From Phlyctochytrium arcticum (Eukaryota; Chytridiomycota; Chytridiomycetes; Chytridiales; Chytridiaceae): 64,000 nucleotides of DNA. The stretch is from positions 150,537 to 214,536 of the forward strand of contig JAHLKI010000039.1 in NCBI GenBank assembly GCA_025602905.1. The letters run 5' to 3'. The position numbers and the translations under genes were made by a program. Shown here in pieces: positions 45,051 through 55,474 of this stretch. Numbering within the stretch: position 1 is the first letter of the stretch; each line of letters opens with the position of its first letter. Below the pieces are notes generated by a model. The model had not been told where the DNA came from, searched no databases, and saw nothing but the letters and a program-made list of their open reading frames with translations.

Positions 45051-45160
45051 CCACTATGCCCAACTATGAATCCAACTATGCCCCAACTATGAATCCAACT
45101 ATGCCCCAACTATGAATCCAACTATGCCCCAACTATGCGGCACTATGATTCCAACTATGT
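45051..45160. repeat. ACTATG minisatellite
   Basis: About ten copies of (CA)ACTATG alternate with spacers AATC and CCC, giving a 24-bp higher-order unit repeated three times and decaying at the right end. The same ACTATG word is in the neighbouring palindrome arm. Confidence 0.92.
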
Positions 45161-45304
45161 GACCTTATTATAAGGTCGCCTCCATCAAACATCGTGCCAT
45201 CTTACACATCATGAATCATCCCTCTCCATATTTCATCGAGTGGTGCCGCATTTGTCACGGGAAGGGACTTCCACATTACACCGGACTTTACACCGTGTAA
45301 TCAA

Positions 45305-45345
45305 CGATTTGTTACAACGATTTATTACAACGATTTATTACAAGC
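45305..45345. repeat. short tandem TTACAACGATTTA repeat
   Basis: Three tandem copies of about 13 bp (ACGATTT[GA]TTACA), immediately 3' of the Helitron 1 accessory gene. Confidence 0.8.
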
Positions 45346-45347
45346 CT

Positions 45348-46319
45348 TTACTCCAATCTCGTCCTTTTTGGCAGTGGTTCTTCGGCTTCCTCCAATTCCT
45401 CCACTGAAACATTCCTCATCCATACATCTGTTGCCTTCATATGGGCGTCTCGTATATCCATTGGTAAAGACCGCACATCCACTCGGTTCATTTTTCGACT
45501 GTTGACGAATAATGTCTTCATTTCATTCCCATCCTTTATTGACACCTTGGTTATTTCGAACTTCTTCATCTCTTCCTTGATAAAATCCAGAGCCGCTGTA
45601 TGCTTCTTCGCTGGTGGCGAGCGGCTTGGTTCGGGCGATCCGGAAGGGTACGAGTAGGATGAGGAGGGCGAGGAGAACGTGGCGGAGCTATCCAGTGCTG
45701 TTGCAGAGTCACAACCGGCAGAACGATGTTTCCTCACAGGGCTGTCAGCTGCTGATTGCGGCTTGCGCCCCCAGACTTGGGCACGGGAGGTGCTAGCGGC
45801 ACTAGTGATGGTAGGGAGTCTAGCGGTAGCACCGGTCAAGTAGAAGTTGGAAACCTCTACCTCGTCCAGGGAGAGCAGTTCACCCACGACTTCCAAGACA
45901 GCACCTTTGACGAGAACGGAACGCCGGGTTTTCCATCCACCTGGACGGGTGATGGTAACTGAACGATGGGCTTCCACGCCGTCCCGATAAACACGGTAGC
46001 CCAATTTGGCGGAGTCTTCTTGAACAGTGGAAATGATGCCTGTTAGGGAGACTTGGGCAGGGCAGGGTTCAGTCCAGTCTGGGAGAGGTTGAAAGGTGTA
46101 AACTTGAAGGTCACTCGACTTAGCATCCATAATAGCAGCAACGCAGAAGTACCCCCCGTCCTCCTCAGGTTCGACAATCCGGTTAGGCTTCACCCAAACG
46201 CTTGCGGGAAGCTCGACGAAAGCCCCATCGGCGGTGGGTACGGCGAGAATAACGTCCCATTTCTTGTGGTCGTTGCTGACGATGGACAGCACCTTCACGG
46301 CAGAGGTGATGACAAGCAT
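45348..46319 (-). CDS. Helitron 1 accessory protein, predicted OB-fold DNA-binding factor
   Basis: 323 residues from the ATG at 46319 (MLVITSAVKV), chosen because it aligns with MLIITSIVKV of the second copy; the frame extends 16 codons further upstream. Residues ~30-170 hold ELPASVWVKPNRIVEPEEDG, YFCVAAIMD, LQVYTF, then five strand-like segments (QVSLTGIIST, YRVYRDGVEA, SVTITRPGGW, VLEVVGELLSL, VEVSNFYLTG) that fit an OB fold. The tail has WGRKP, a Ser-rich stretch and basic PLPKRTRLE. It diverges from the Rep-helicase gene across ~220 bp, as does its homolog at 61956. Some plant Helitrons carry RPA70-like genes; an equivalent single-strand-binding role is inferred. The family itself is not recognised. 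Confidence 0.72.
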   Translation of the reverse strand: MLVITSAVKVLSIVSNDHKKWDVILAVPTADGAFVELPASVWVKPNRIVEPEEDGGYFCVAAIMDAKSSDLQVYTFQPLPDWTEPCPAQVSLTGIISTVQEDSAKLGYRVYRDGVEAHRSVTITRPGGWKTRRSVLVKGAVLEVVGELLSLDEVEVSNFYLTGATARLPTITSAASTSRAQVWGRKPQSAADSPVRKHRSAGCDSATALDSSATFSSPSSSYSYPSGSPEPSRSPPAKKHTAALDFIKEEMKKFEITKVSIKDGNEMKTLFVNSRKMNRVDVRSLPMDIRDAHMKATDVWMRNVSVEELEEAEEPLPKRTRLE

Positions 46320-46541
46320 GGAGAAGAAGGGGGGTGGGGGGGTTGCAAGGGTGGTTGGAGGAAGCAAGAGAGAGTGGAAGATGCTGAAGCAGGGATGTGC
46401 AGTGGGTGTAACAGAGGGATGTTGTTGTGGGTTGTCCGACGGGCAGCGACCTTTTTATAGGTGGCAGGCAGGACAGGGCAAACCCCCAGCGACACCCCAG
46501 TAAACAACGAACAGCAAAGCAACAGGACCAACCACAACACC

Positions 46542-49500
46542 ATGCCGCGAGCAAGTACGCCGGCGGCAATAAGCATGCGACGCCTACGTGCACAGCGTCA
46601 CAACCCTTTGTAAGTGTATGAGAAAACGCATATGTATTAAGTGAGATATTAATATGTAATACAGAGCCGGTTTCAGCATACAAACTGCTGCGCAAGAACG
46701 CAGGACAAAGGAACAACGGGGCCGCAGAAATGAAGCCAGAAGAAGGCAACGACAGACGCAAGCAGACCGACATCATCCGCAGTTCTACACGGCTGCAGAA
46801 TTAGTGGAGATGGAGCAACATCCCATACTGGGCCCGATAGCCAAGGACACCATCACAAGAGTATACCAAGAAACACGCGACGCGCTTGCAGATGGGAACA
46901 TGCGTGAAGAGGTCTGCGCAGTATGTGGCACACTGTGGATCCAGCAACAAGTGACCAAACTCAGTGTGCGCAGCCCGCACATACCAATGGAGGCAATCTG
47001 CACGCGGTTGGGTTGCCCTGATGAGGGGTTCCCACGGCGCCTGGCACAAGAGTATGATGCCAGCGAGTTCGATGCAAGGTTCTCCGGGCTTCTACTCTCT
47101 CGCAGCGGCTTCTCACATCCAGCAAGTACGGGAACGTCGGACGTCGTAATGCACTTCTGCCAGCCATGCCTGCATTCACTCCGCCGCCCAGCAGACACGC
47201 CGCCCCGTTTTGCCATTGCCAATGGACTGTTCGTTGGCTCCCTTCCGGCAAATGTGTACAACGCAGCCACAATGGTGGATTTCAGTATGGCGGCACCCGT
47301 CCAGTCGGCGCACCACATCACAGTCGTCCACGGAGGAAAGTTCAACCGGCTGAAGGGGCACTCTTACGCGATGCTAGCCGACCCATCCCCGCCCGCACTT
47401 CTTCTTCCCAGAGACATGGCACGAAACGGGGACATCTTCGTCACGACAGTGGGCGCATTTACCAAGGAGGCCACGATACGCGTCGCAAAGGAGTTCAAAG
47501 GGAACCGGCGGAGCATTTACACCCTGCTGTCGTTTTTCAAACTGCACAACCGGTTGTACGAGGAAATCGATATTGACATCAATTTACCTGACGCGACATT
47601 CGACCAAGCTACGTCCATCATCAATATTGACCAGGAAGATCCAGAATACCCAGAAATCGCGTCAACTCTACAGGGATCACTCAGCAGTCACCGAGCAGCA
47701 GAGGCCGCTACAATGGAAAACGAAATGTGTCAGCAAGTGCACCTGGAGATCGAGACATCACTTATCATCGATACTCGCGATGGGGACAGCAATGCAATGC
47801 AAGTAACGCGAGCCATCCAGCTGCTCGTCCACCGCAAAGACCCGAACCGGGTGCTAATGAAGAGATCCACCACGTTTGTCGCAGACGATGACCCAGAGTC
47901 TATGTACATGCGAATACCGGAGTTGTTGCCGTATGGCCGCGGCGGACCATCGGAAAGCCGCAGAAATCCAGTCTCCCTCGAAGAATGGATGGGATATGTC
48001 TTGAGACTCCCGGAGCAACGGTTTGCGAAGCATGGGGCCTTCATCCTAATGGCATTCAACATAGCAGCACGCAAACGGGCCCAATCTTCAGTACATCTAC
48101 GATGTCGGTTAGCACCCAAATCTGCCGAATTAGCCGCAACCGTCACTCTAGAAGAAATTCAACAGTACGCCGACCAGGAAGCAGCGAGAACCCAAGCAGC
48201 AGGCCGATCTTTGCGGGTAACCGAACGGACACCCGTTACCACAGGAGTGCTGGCACTCAAGAATGGGGTCGCAGCAGGAATGAGTTCATACTGGGGGTCA
48301 AACGAAGAACGAGCGGCGGCACGGAACCGTATGAACGCCTTCACCAACGCTCTCGGTCTCCCCAACATCTTCTTCACCGTCACCCCGGACTCAATGAACT
48401 CGTTCCGTGTAGTTCAGTACACTCAGTATGAAGGAGCAGACATGGCAATCTCTGACATCAACAAGCGCATCCAAGCCATGACGCGGGAGGAGCGCAGAGA
48501 GGAGGTTGGCAAGAATCCTATGGCAGTCGCCAGGAATTTCGATCGAGTGATGAACACCATCCAAGACACATTTCTCGGGTGGGATACCACAAAGCAAGAG
48601 CCGCGCCGAGGCGGGGGGGCGTTGGGAGTGGTGAAAGCGTTTTCAGCAGCGGTGGAGACGCAAGGATCAGGAAATCTACACGCGCACTTCCTTGTGTGGG
48701 TATACAATCTTCCATCGACAACCAGCCAATTCATGCGAATGGCTAGCCAACCTAGCCCGAATACTTTCCTCTCGCAAGTCGCCGAATATGCCGCATCCGT
48801 AGTCAGCAGTACATCCCCCATTCCTCTTCATCCATTTTGTGCGCAATGCGGATCACCGCTTGAATTTCAACCGACACCTTTGCGGGCGTTCCGGCGAGCA
48901 AGACCCAACTGGACGGCACCAGTATCGGCCATATGTACGGCATGTGGGGAGGGACATACGGATCAGGATGTTGCAACCAACTCCGCGGAGTACTTCGCGA
49001 CCCGGAGCGGAATCTTGAGTGTTGAATTGTGGACACGGGAAGATGCAGATATGGTAAACTGTTCCTGGAAGCCGCTACCGCTGGAGACCGTCATAGAACC
49101 ACGGAATCCGGAAGACATGTTGCACTTCGAAAGTAGCTTATTCGCCTATCAACTGCACTCATGGCGACATGCACGGTCTTGTTTCAAGAAAAGCGTCCGA
49201 ACCCCTAGCGGATGCTATTGTCGTTTCATGAAGCCGGAGAACGCAGTGCCGTGCACGCAAGTGACAGCTATGACGGTGTCGTTGGAGCGCCAGAACGGTT
49301 CCTTGTACCTCAACAACTACAATCCACTCTTCGCCAGCCTGTTCAAATTCAATCACGACGTACGGCTTATGCTAGGCGGGGAAGCGGCGGATATCAAACA
49401 GTATGTTCTCAAGTACACCTTCAAGCCGCAAATGCAGTTCGAGAAACTGCACACCATTTACGTGTCGGCGCTGCGCAAAAGCATCCGCGACGAGGCCCAC

Positions 49501-52395
49501 GCCACTGATACTGAGCAGATACCTGCATGGACCCGCGGATTCCGGAGAATGAAGCGACAAGTAACTGACTTGAGCGGCAAAATGGAAGTAACATCCACGA
49601 TGGCGGCACTATATCTTTTCCGGAAATCGGCTTTCTACGAATCGCACGAAGTCGTACATCTCTTCGTGAAGTCAATTATCAACGCCCTCACATTGGAAGG
49701 AGAAGTTGATGTCGTTATCGGCGAAGCGAGTCAAGAGGACGTCAATGATATGGCAGATCACGGCGACGGGGACAGTGTCGGGAAGAAGTTCTATGCCATC
49801 AACAAGGGAAGCGACTACCTCGGTAGACCGGAAACACCCGAATTCGAAGACATGTGTTTGTTCTTGTTCACAGGCACGTATCTGAAACGCAAGACTCAGA
49901 AATCATCAGGCACACACCAATTCAAGGATGGCCATCCACAACGCAGTACACACCGGTTGGAAAAGCGGAAGAAGGCAGTTTTTGTCAACGTGGTTTCGAA
50001 GCAAGTGGCCGACCTTAGCCGTGATGACTTGACAGAGGAAGCGTCGGAGCGAACTTTCAAGATTTTGTTATTCTTGTTCAAGCCGTACCGCACATTAGAA
50101 TCATTGAGGACATGCAGCACTTGGGAAGGAACGTTCTACGAATATCTTGAGACTGATGATGGAACGGCGAACTTCCTGGCGCTGCAACAGTTCCTGCGAA
50201 ACACGGAGGATCATTTCTTAGGAAAAAGACGGGCAGCGGAGCAGGGCCGGCGGAATATGGAGGCGGAGCTGCGCGACAGTCATCCCGAAGTTCCTGTAGT
50301 GTTGAGGACTCAACAAGAGGGAGAAGAGATTTGGGAAGAGGACAGCGCGTCAGAAACAAGCGATCTGCCAAGTGATGATGGTTCAGAAGGGGCGGAACCT
50401 ACCGAAGGCGCTGAAGATCCACTGGTGGATATCAACCACATACCCCACGCGGCAGAGGCATTGGCGTTCGCAACACAACTGGGTTCAGTACCCCAGTGGC
50501 AAACGGACATTAGACACGTAGACAATTTGAGCGAGTTTGATGCGGCAGCCCAGCTTTTCCAACCCCAATATGGCATTGTTGCGGAAATGGGAGGAACAGA
50601 CCGAGAAGCCCAGTTTTCAGCAATATTTCCGACAATGGCCACACAAGTAGACCACTACGAAGCATGTCTAGGAGAGCTCGATTGGACAGCGCCAGCACCC
50701 GTTTCCGCCAACCCAGTGCTAACGGAGTTCCCAACGATAGCATATGTATCCCGGCAATTTGGTCTGAACCGCGAGCAGCATCGAGTGTTCGTAATGGTGG
50801 CGGCGAGCTTGCTGTACCAATTCGCTGCGGAAGACGATGTACCCCTCGACATGGCAAGAGACGGCAACACGGGGAAGGAGTTTCGATTCACGGCAGCGAT
50901 GTGGGGGCAGGCGGGTACGGGCAAAAGTTTCGTCCTGAAAGCACTATTGCATTTGGCAAGAGGATGGGGTCGGCCGAATGCAGTGATGACGACAGCATTT
51001 TCGGGAATTGCAGGGGTCAATGCGGGAGGAACTCATCTACACAAACTATTCAATTGGACGACGAATTGCACCCGCCGTTGCAAGGTCAACCCCGTGGAAA
51101 TCCAAACATTTGCACCGCTGAAAGTGCTGATCGTAGATGAAACAACGCTCCTCAGCAAGCAGTACTTGGCTTTGTTATCGGAAACGCTGAAGCTGGTGAA
51201 GGACAGGCCGTTTGTGGAAATGGGCGGGGTCTCCATACTCATCTGTGGTGATTGGTTGCAGTTGTCAGCATGGTCGGGGGCGAAACTGTATACCCCGTTG
51301 AGAGCATCCGATTCGTTGAAGGTGGCAACCGGGCATGCAGTTTACCACGGCATACACAACGTTTTTTTCTTGACCGAGAACATGCGCCAAGGCCCGAAAA
51401 CGCCGTATGCAAATCTTATGACCCACATGCGTACTGGCCAGCTCCGTATGCAAGACATAGCAACGATGACTGGACAAGTGTTGACGCCAGGGGAAACGCC
51501 ATCTGCGGGAAGTGCACCTCTGTTCCGGCCAATATTGACTACCGCCAACGTCCACAGGAGCGCATTTAATAATGCATGTTTGAACGAATTTGCACGGTCG
51601 CGGCCAAACGACACATATCGATTCACCGCAGTGCTCAAAACGACAAGAAGGGGACACCTCACATCGGGAGAGCGCGCAAGCTTGCGGAAGTTGCCAGATA
51701 GCGCTACCGGCCAGTTTCCTATGACTTTAGACCTATGCGTCGGATGCCCTATCCAAGTGACGAAGAACGTTGACCAAAAGCGGCGGCTGTCGAACGGCAC
51801 CCTCGGGACAGTCGTCAAGATCCAAATGAGCAATGCGAGCACTTTTACGGAATCGGTGCTTGGGAACGGAACGCGGTTGCTAGAATCGGATACCCTGCCT
51901 GACATTGTGTTTGTAGCGCTCAAAGGGTTCGACACGGTACAGTTGCAGCCGGATGTACCAAAGGGCGTTGTCGGCATTCGCCCATACGAAACGACCAGCC
52001 CGGTCGAAGTGAAGCTGCCGCACCGACGATTCAAAATCCACATCAAACAGCTGCCATTCGTGTTAGCGTTCTCCATGACAGTCGACAAATGTCAAGGGCT
52101 TACCCTTCCAGGAGTGATATTGGCCCCGCTGCTCACTCCCCACCGCAGGAACCCGCAACGAACCACTATGTATGTTGGGTGGTCGCGTGGAACGTCGTTA
52201 TCAGGACCAATGGCAACACGGCTGCTACAACCTCTGACACCCGCAGATATTGCCTACTTCAAACCAAGCAAGGAAATGATGGAAGAACTTGAGCGACTAG
52301 GGCAGTTAGCAAAGCAAACACAGACCAAGATGGACCAACTCATTCGCAGCGGTAGCAAGATGGAGATGTTCAAAGAATATTTCGCAGATAGATAG
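46542..52395 (+). CDS. Helitron 1 Rep-helicase
   Basis: 1932 residues from exons 46542-46609 and 46665-52395 (55-nt intron); the first exon and the start of the second give an Arg-rich leader (RRLRAQRH, RRNEARRRQRQ) conserved in Helitron 2. HUH endonuclease: GSGNLHAHFLVWVYNL (~690) is the two-His motif and IKQYVLKYTF (~930) has the Y-x-x-K-Y pair for strand transfer. Cysteine pairs (CAVCG, CAQCG, CTACG) suggest zinc sites. SF1 Pif1-type helicase from ~1400: Walker A GQAGTGKSFVLK (~1437), VDETTLLSK, ICGDWLQLSAWSG, MTVDKCQGLTLPG (~1825). It nicks, unwinds and copies the element by rolling-circle transfer. Uninterrupted, so potentially autonomous. Confidence 0.95.
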
Positions 52396-52962
52396 AGGAG
52401 TTTGGGCGGTCGAGCGAGAGTAGATTAGAGTAGCACATCTGTACATAATAGATTAGAATTTAGGATAGAAATGTTTTGGAATACACTTGCGTCAAAAGTC
52501 GAATTCGTGTAAAGCAAGGGAAGCAGGGTGCGAGAAGAGAGCATGTAGGAAAGTCTCAGTATCACAGGTAATCACACAAATCTCAGGTACGGCACTTACG
52601 TGTCAGGTGTAATCGGGGATGGAGAATATGGAATCTGGAAACGGAATCAACTCTTGGAAAAGTTATAAATTTAGAAACACCAGCAGTCATAAAACGACCA
52701 TCCGACGGATGCAAGCCAGTCTTAGCCAGATGGACGCAAATGGATTGAGAGTACGGGCGACAAGAAAAAACATGAGAGCCGCTATTACCCGCTAAGCAGA
52801 TGGAGAAGCCCTTTTTTTTCATGGAGTAATCCGCAGGAACGGACAGAAGTTTGTGGAATGAAAAACCACCATTGGATAATATAAAGACATCGGAAAGATG
52901 ATGGTCTTGATGAGAGAAAACATGAAATCTGAAACAAAAACAAAGGAAATGCCCCCAAAGAC
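52396..52962. other. 3' flank of Helitron 1
   Basis: About 570 bp. A - strand frame (52583-52975) is open but has no family motif. The Helitron 3' hairpin/CTRR end should lie here; not located with confidence. Confidence 0.35.
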
Positions 52963-53340
52963 AACCGGTGCGCAACGGGGGACCACGTAAGCAAGATCCG
53001 AGAAATCCGGCCCAGAGAATCCTCAGTGTGCAGGAAAATTATTTGAGCGCACAACGATGCTGAACTGACGCACAAAACCATATGGGATGAAAGAGTGGAA
53101 AAGGGCCGATTTTCTGGACACCCCAAGAAAATTCTATGGGTAGGAAAGACATACAGATCTATGGAGGATAAGATTGGATCTAGAGAAAAACAAAAGGATT
53201 TCCCAAAAAAACAAAGAATCTCCATGGGAACAAGGGTAGGGGGTGACTGGGCCGGGGTTAGGGCTAACACATGAAACGGCGACATTTGGCGAACCCCCGG
53301 ACCCCCTAAGACTCTGGTATATATATACCAGAGAACACAG
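52963..53340 (+). repeat. imperfect long inverted repeat, left arm
   Basis: Pairs with the complement of 54765-55134. Shared blocks in order: ACGTAAGCAA, GAAAATTATTTGAGC, CATATGGGATG, CGATTTTC, CCATGG.AACAAGGGT, GGGGTGACTGGGCC, and TAAGACTCTGGTATATA. Many small differences and indels. The inner end is a TATA-centred palindrome (TCTGGTATATATATACCAGA). Confidence 0.85.
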
Positions 53341-53543
53341 GATTTCGAACCAGTAAGAACGCCAATATTTGCCTTTGCGCCATATATTTTTCCTACAGAT
53401 TTGTTCCAATCTTTGACCGAGTAGTTTTTCCAATCACCAAGTGGATGTTTCTTTGAGATATGCGCTGGGATTGGAACCAAACCTTTCTTCAATAGTTTGG
53501 TTTTTGCTGACTTCAATTCTTCGAGAGTTAGACCGAAATTCAT
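53335..53543 (-). pseudogene. N-terminal fragment of a primase-polymerase-like protein
   Basis: Starts MNFGLTLEELKSAKTKLLKK; followed by GLVPIPAHISKKHPLGDWK, a Trp-containing spacer and ANIGVLTGSKS. This spacing (hydrophobic-P-I-P ... K-x-P ... W ... NIGVLTG) matches the start of the bifunctional primase-polymerase domain of plasmid, phage and large-DNA-virus replication proteins. The reading is cut at the inverted repeat: the next residues (CVLWYIYTRVL) come from the repeat's TATA palindrome and lack the expected D-x-D. About 70 residues survive. Family call from motif memory; moderate. Confidence 0.5.
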
Positions 53544-53810
53544 TCTGTTACTTGCAAGGATAACAAATGTATGAAAGTATACAGTTGTTTGTCTTTATAT
53601 AGGAATATAACGCATCTTTTCAAACCCAGTATTACCCATTTTTCTACTCGGTTACGTTTGTTTTCATCTGTCTTTTTTAAAAACATCTGCGCATATGCTG
53701 GTAATTTACATCGAAGAAGGAATATTTCAACACTCGATAAAAAAATGGGTCTCTGGGTCTCTGGTTTTTTAAAGATTCGTACAATTTAAAAGAAAAAAAG
53801 AAGGAAGAAA

Positions 53811-53921
53811 ATGAATAAGAAAGAGGAAAAAATAGAAAAAATGTCGAAAAAAGCCGACCCAGAGTACCAGAAAGTTCTGCTCACAAAAAAGACATTTAAA
53901 GAAATAGGTCGTTCTTTATAG
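53811..53921 (+). CDS. small lysine-rich open frame
   Basis: 36 residues, MNKKEEKIEKMSKKADPEYQ onward, ending FKEIGRSL. It lies in the AT-rich island, 12 bp before the next frame. Short and of unknown relevance; listed because the spacing resembles compact viral or plasmid gene order. Confidence 0.25.
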   Translation: MNKKEEKIEKMSKKADPEYQKVLLTKKTFKEIGRSL

Positions 53922-53932
53922 AATTCCAAAGA

Positions 53933-54070
53933 ATGACACATTATCGGGGAATTTTTGAGTCGGAACTGGTCAAAAACTCTGTTGCGGATACCTTGGAAGA
54001 GGCGATTCTAGAATGGACAGTAAAGGTACATTCTACCGAGAGAATGTATGTATTTGTACGCACAAGATAA
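53933..54070 (+). CDS. small frame, probably the N-terminal part of the next gene
   Basis: 45 residues including ADTLEEAILEWTV. It overlaps the start of the cysteine-rich frame by 58 bp in another frame. A LEEA-x-x-EW segment is what I expect just before a C-x-C zinc module in such proteins, so the two frames may be one gene split by an indel. Confidence 0.35.
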   Translation: MTHYRGIFESELVKNSVADTLEEAILEWTVKVHSTERMYVFVRTR

Positions 54071-54495
54071 AGGAGAATTGCCAAGTTCAATCTGTAATAA
54101 ATGGAAAGACATTAATTATTGGCAATTGTTGCATTACACGTTTCTTTCCCGAACACGAGCGTGAGAAAATGTGTGAAGATTTGCGTAAAAGAAAGGCTAT
54201 TACCAAGAAATGTGAAATTTGTAAAAAGCGACACTATAAACAGAAGGCTTTGAATGAGGAACTATGCGATAGATGTCATTTGGATGTACTAAAATGTATC
54301 AAATGTGGCGATTATTTCCCATGCCGTGATGTTCAAGAGCGAAAATGGAAAACTTTGTGTTTGATTCACTGGGCTGAAAGTACAAATCGGGTATTAAAGA
54401 AAATTCCGAAAAAATATGATCCAAACGAAAGACCCGTGATTGTGCTCGTAATGGATATAACGCACGAATATCAAAGGAAAAGCCAGATTACATAA
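54013..54495 (+). CDS. cysteine-rich zinc-binding-type protein
   Basis: 160 residues from 54013. A first module CICTHKIKENCQV..NGK..IIGNCCITRFFP, then CEICKKRHYKQKA, LCDRCHLDVLKCIKCGDYFP, so at least three CxxC-type pairs. The first module resembles zinc-binding motifs I associate with giant-virus proteins (from memory). No signal peptide or membrane helix. AT-rich codon use unlike the flanking Helitrons. Not assigned to a named family; the N-terminus may continue into the frame at 53933 by a frameshift. Confidence 0.55.
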   Translation: MDSKGTFYRENVCICTHKIKENCQVQSVINGKTLIIGNCCITRFFPEHEREKMCEDLRKRKAITKKCEICKKRHYKQKALNEELCDRCHLDVLKCIKCGDYFPCRDVQERKWKTLCLIHWAESTNRVLKKIPKKYDPNERPVIVLVMDITHEYQRKSQIT

Positions 54496-54635
54496 CATTG
54501 TGCAAAAAACATTACAGGAATCGGTGGAATTATGATGAATAAAATCACTTTGGAGGCAATCTATCGGAATCATCAGTATTTTTTAATATAGCATAGCGCA
54601 CCCGTAAAAAGGGGGGCAGATCGTTGATCTTGATA

Positions 54636-54680
54636 ATCTCGATAATCTCGGATTATCAGGAACATTAGGATTATCGATAT
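54636..54680. repeat. small tandem/hairpin GATAATC repeat
   Basis: GATAATCTC occurs twice in tandem followed by its inverted form GATTATC and again GATTATCGATA. A possible terminator-like or regulatory hairpin inside the AT-rich island; function unknown. Confidence 0.4.
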
Positions 54681-54764
54681 TACCCCCCACCGCCCATATA
54701 TGACATGGGACATTTTATAAAAACAAAGTCCAAACTCTGACATAATGTCGGACATTTTTAAAGT

Positions 54765-55134
54765 TTGTGTTCTCTGGTATATACCAGAGTCTTAGAGGGG
54801 TCTGGGGCACCACCAAGTGTCGCCTTTGAAACGCCCCTGGCCCAGTCACCCCAGACCCTTGTTTCCATGGAGAATGGGGGTATTTCTTTTGTTTTTTCGT
54901 AGATCAAATTGCATTTTCTCCAGATCCCACGCTTTTTCCTACGAGCTGAGATTTTTTAAGACATTCGGAAAATCGGTCATTTTTTTCTCTTGCATCCCAT
55001 ATGATTTTCCTTGGGTGGTCAGCATCATAGTGTGCTCAAATAATTTTCAAACGGCGTGGGATTTTCTCAGCTGAGTCCGGAGCAGAGTTCCTCAAATTTT
55101 GCTTACGTAAGCACGGTCCACCTCACTGCCACCG
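54765..55134 (-). repeat. imperfect long inverted repeat, right arm
   Basis: Inverted partner of 52963-53340; see that entry. Outer end around GGTGGACC/CTTACGTAAGC, inner end TCTGGTATATACCAGAG. Confidence 0.85.
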
Positions 55135-55244
55135 TTTTTGCTCGTGCCTTTTGCGATGAATCTTCACGGTGCCGGTCCCGTTCAATGTTGGTGCGTTGTG
55201 AGCGATCCTTGATATCATACCTCACTTTCCTTTCCCGCTGGTCG

Positions 55245-55376
55245 TTGTCTGTTATCCTGTAAGGATTCCATCGCGTCCTTTAATATCCACTTGGGCGATA
55301 ATACAACTTGTCTGTTATGTAAGTATTCCATCGCGTCCTTCAATATCCACTTGCGCGAAGGTCTGACCAATACAAC
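55245..55376. repeat. imperfect direct repeat of ~65 bp, two copies
   Basis: Two adjacent units share TTGTCTGTTAT, then ATTCCATCGCGTCCTT, AATATCCACTTG, CGCGA-like and ATACAAC words. It lies 3' of the Helitron 2 Rep-helicase and may be part of its 3' end region. Confidence 0.85.
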
Positions 55377-55474
55377 TTTTTTAGGTACTTTACCATAGAG
55401 TGACCCACAGTGCTACTTGTACCTTCCAAGAATAAAATTCTGATTGAAACTACTTCTATATTACATGAGTTCTA

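Larger units (their letters stand above)
45348..52395 (+). mobile_element. Helitron 1 (minimum extent)
   Basis: Rolling-circle transposon defined by its two divergent genes: accessory protein (-) and Rep-helicase (+). The true ends (5' TC, 3' hairpin plus CTRR) could not be fixed; they lie outside the coding span, probably near 45.0-45.3 kb and 52.4-52.96 kb. Confidence 0.85.
52963..55134. other. AT-rich island bounded by long inverted repeats (virus- or plasmid-like remnant)
   Basis: Interior 53340-54765 is visibly much richer in A+T than the host genes and the Helitrons, with poly-A/T runs and compact unspliced frames. It holds a primase-polymerase-like fragment (-), two small frames and a cysteine-rich gene (+). 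It lies between the 3' ends of the two Helitrons. Confidence 0.6.

Noticed and set aside
45051..45160. Telomere or centromere-type satellite
   Set aside because: Array is only ~110 bp, with a 24-bp unit unlike telomeric repeats.
52583..52975. Protein-coding gene on the - strand downstream of Helitron 1
   Set aside because: No family motif, overlaps the inverted repeat arm, no splice or start evidence; probably a chance frame.
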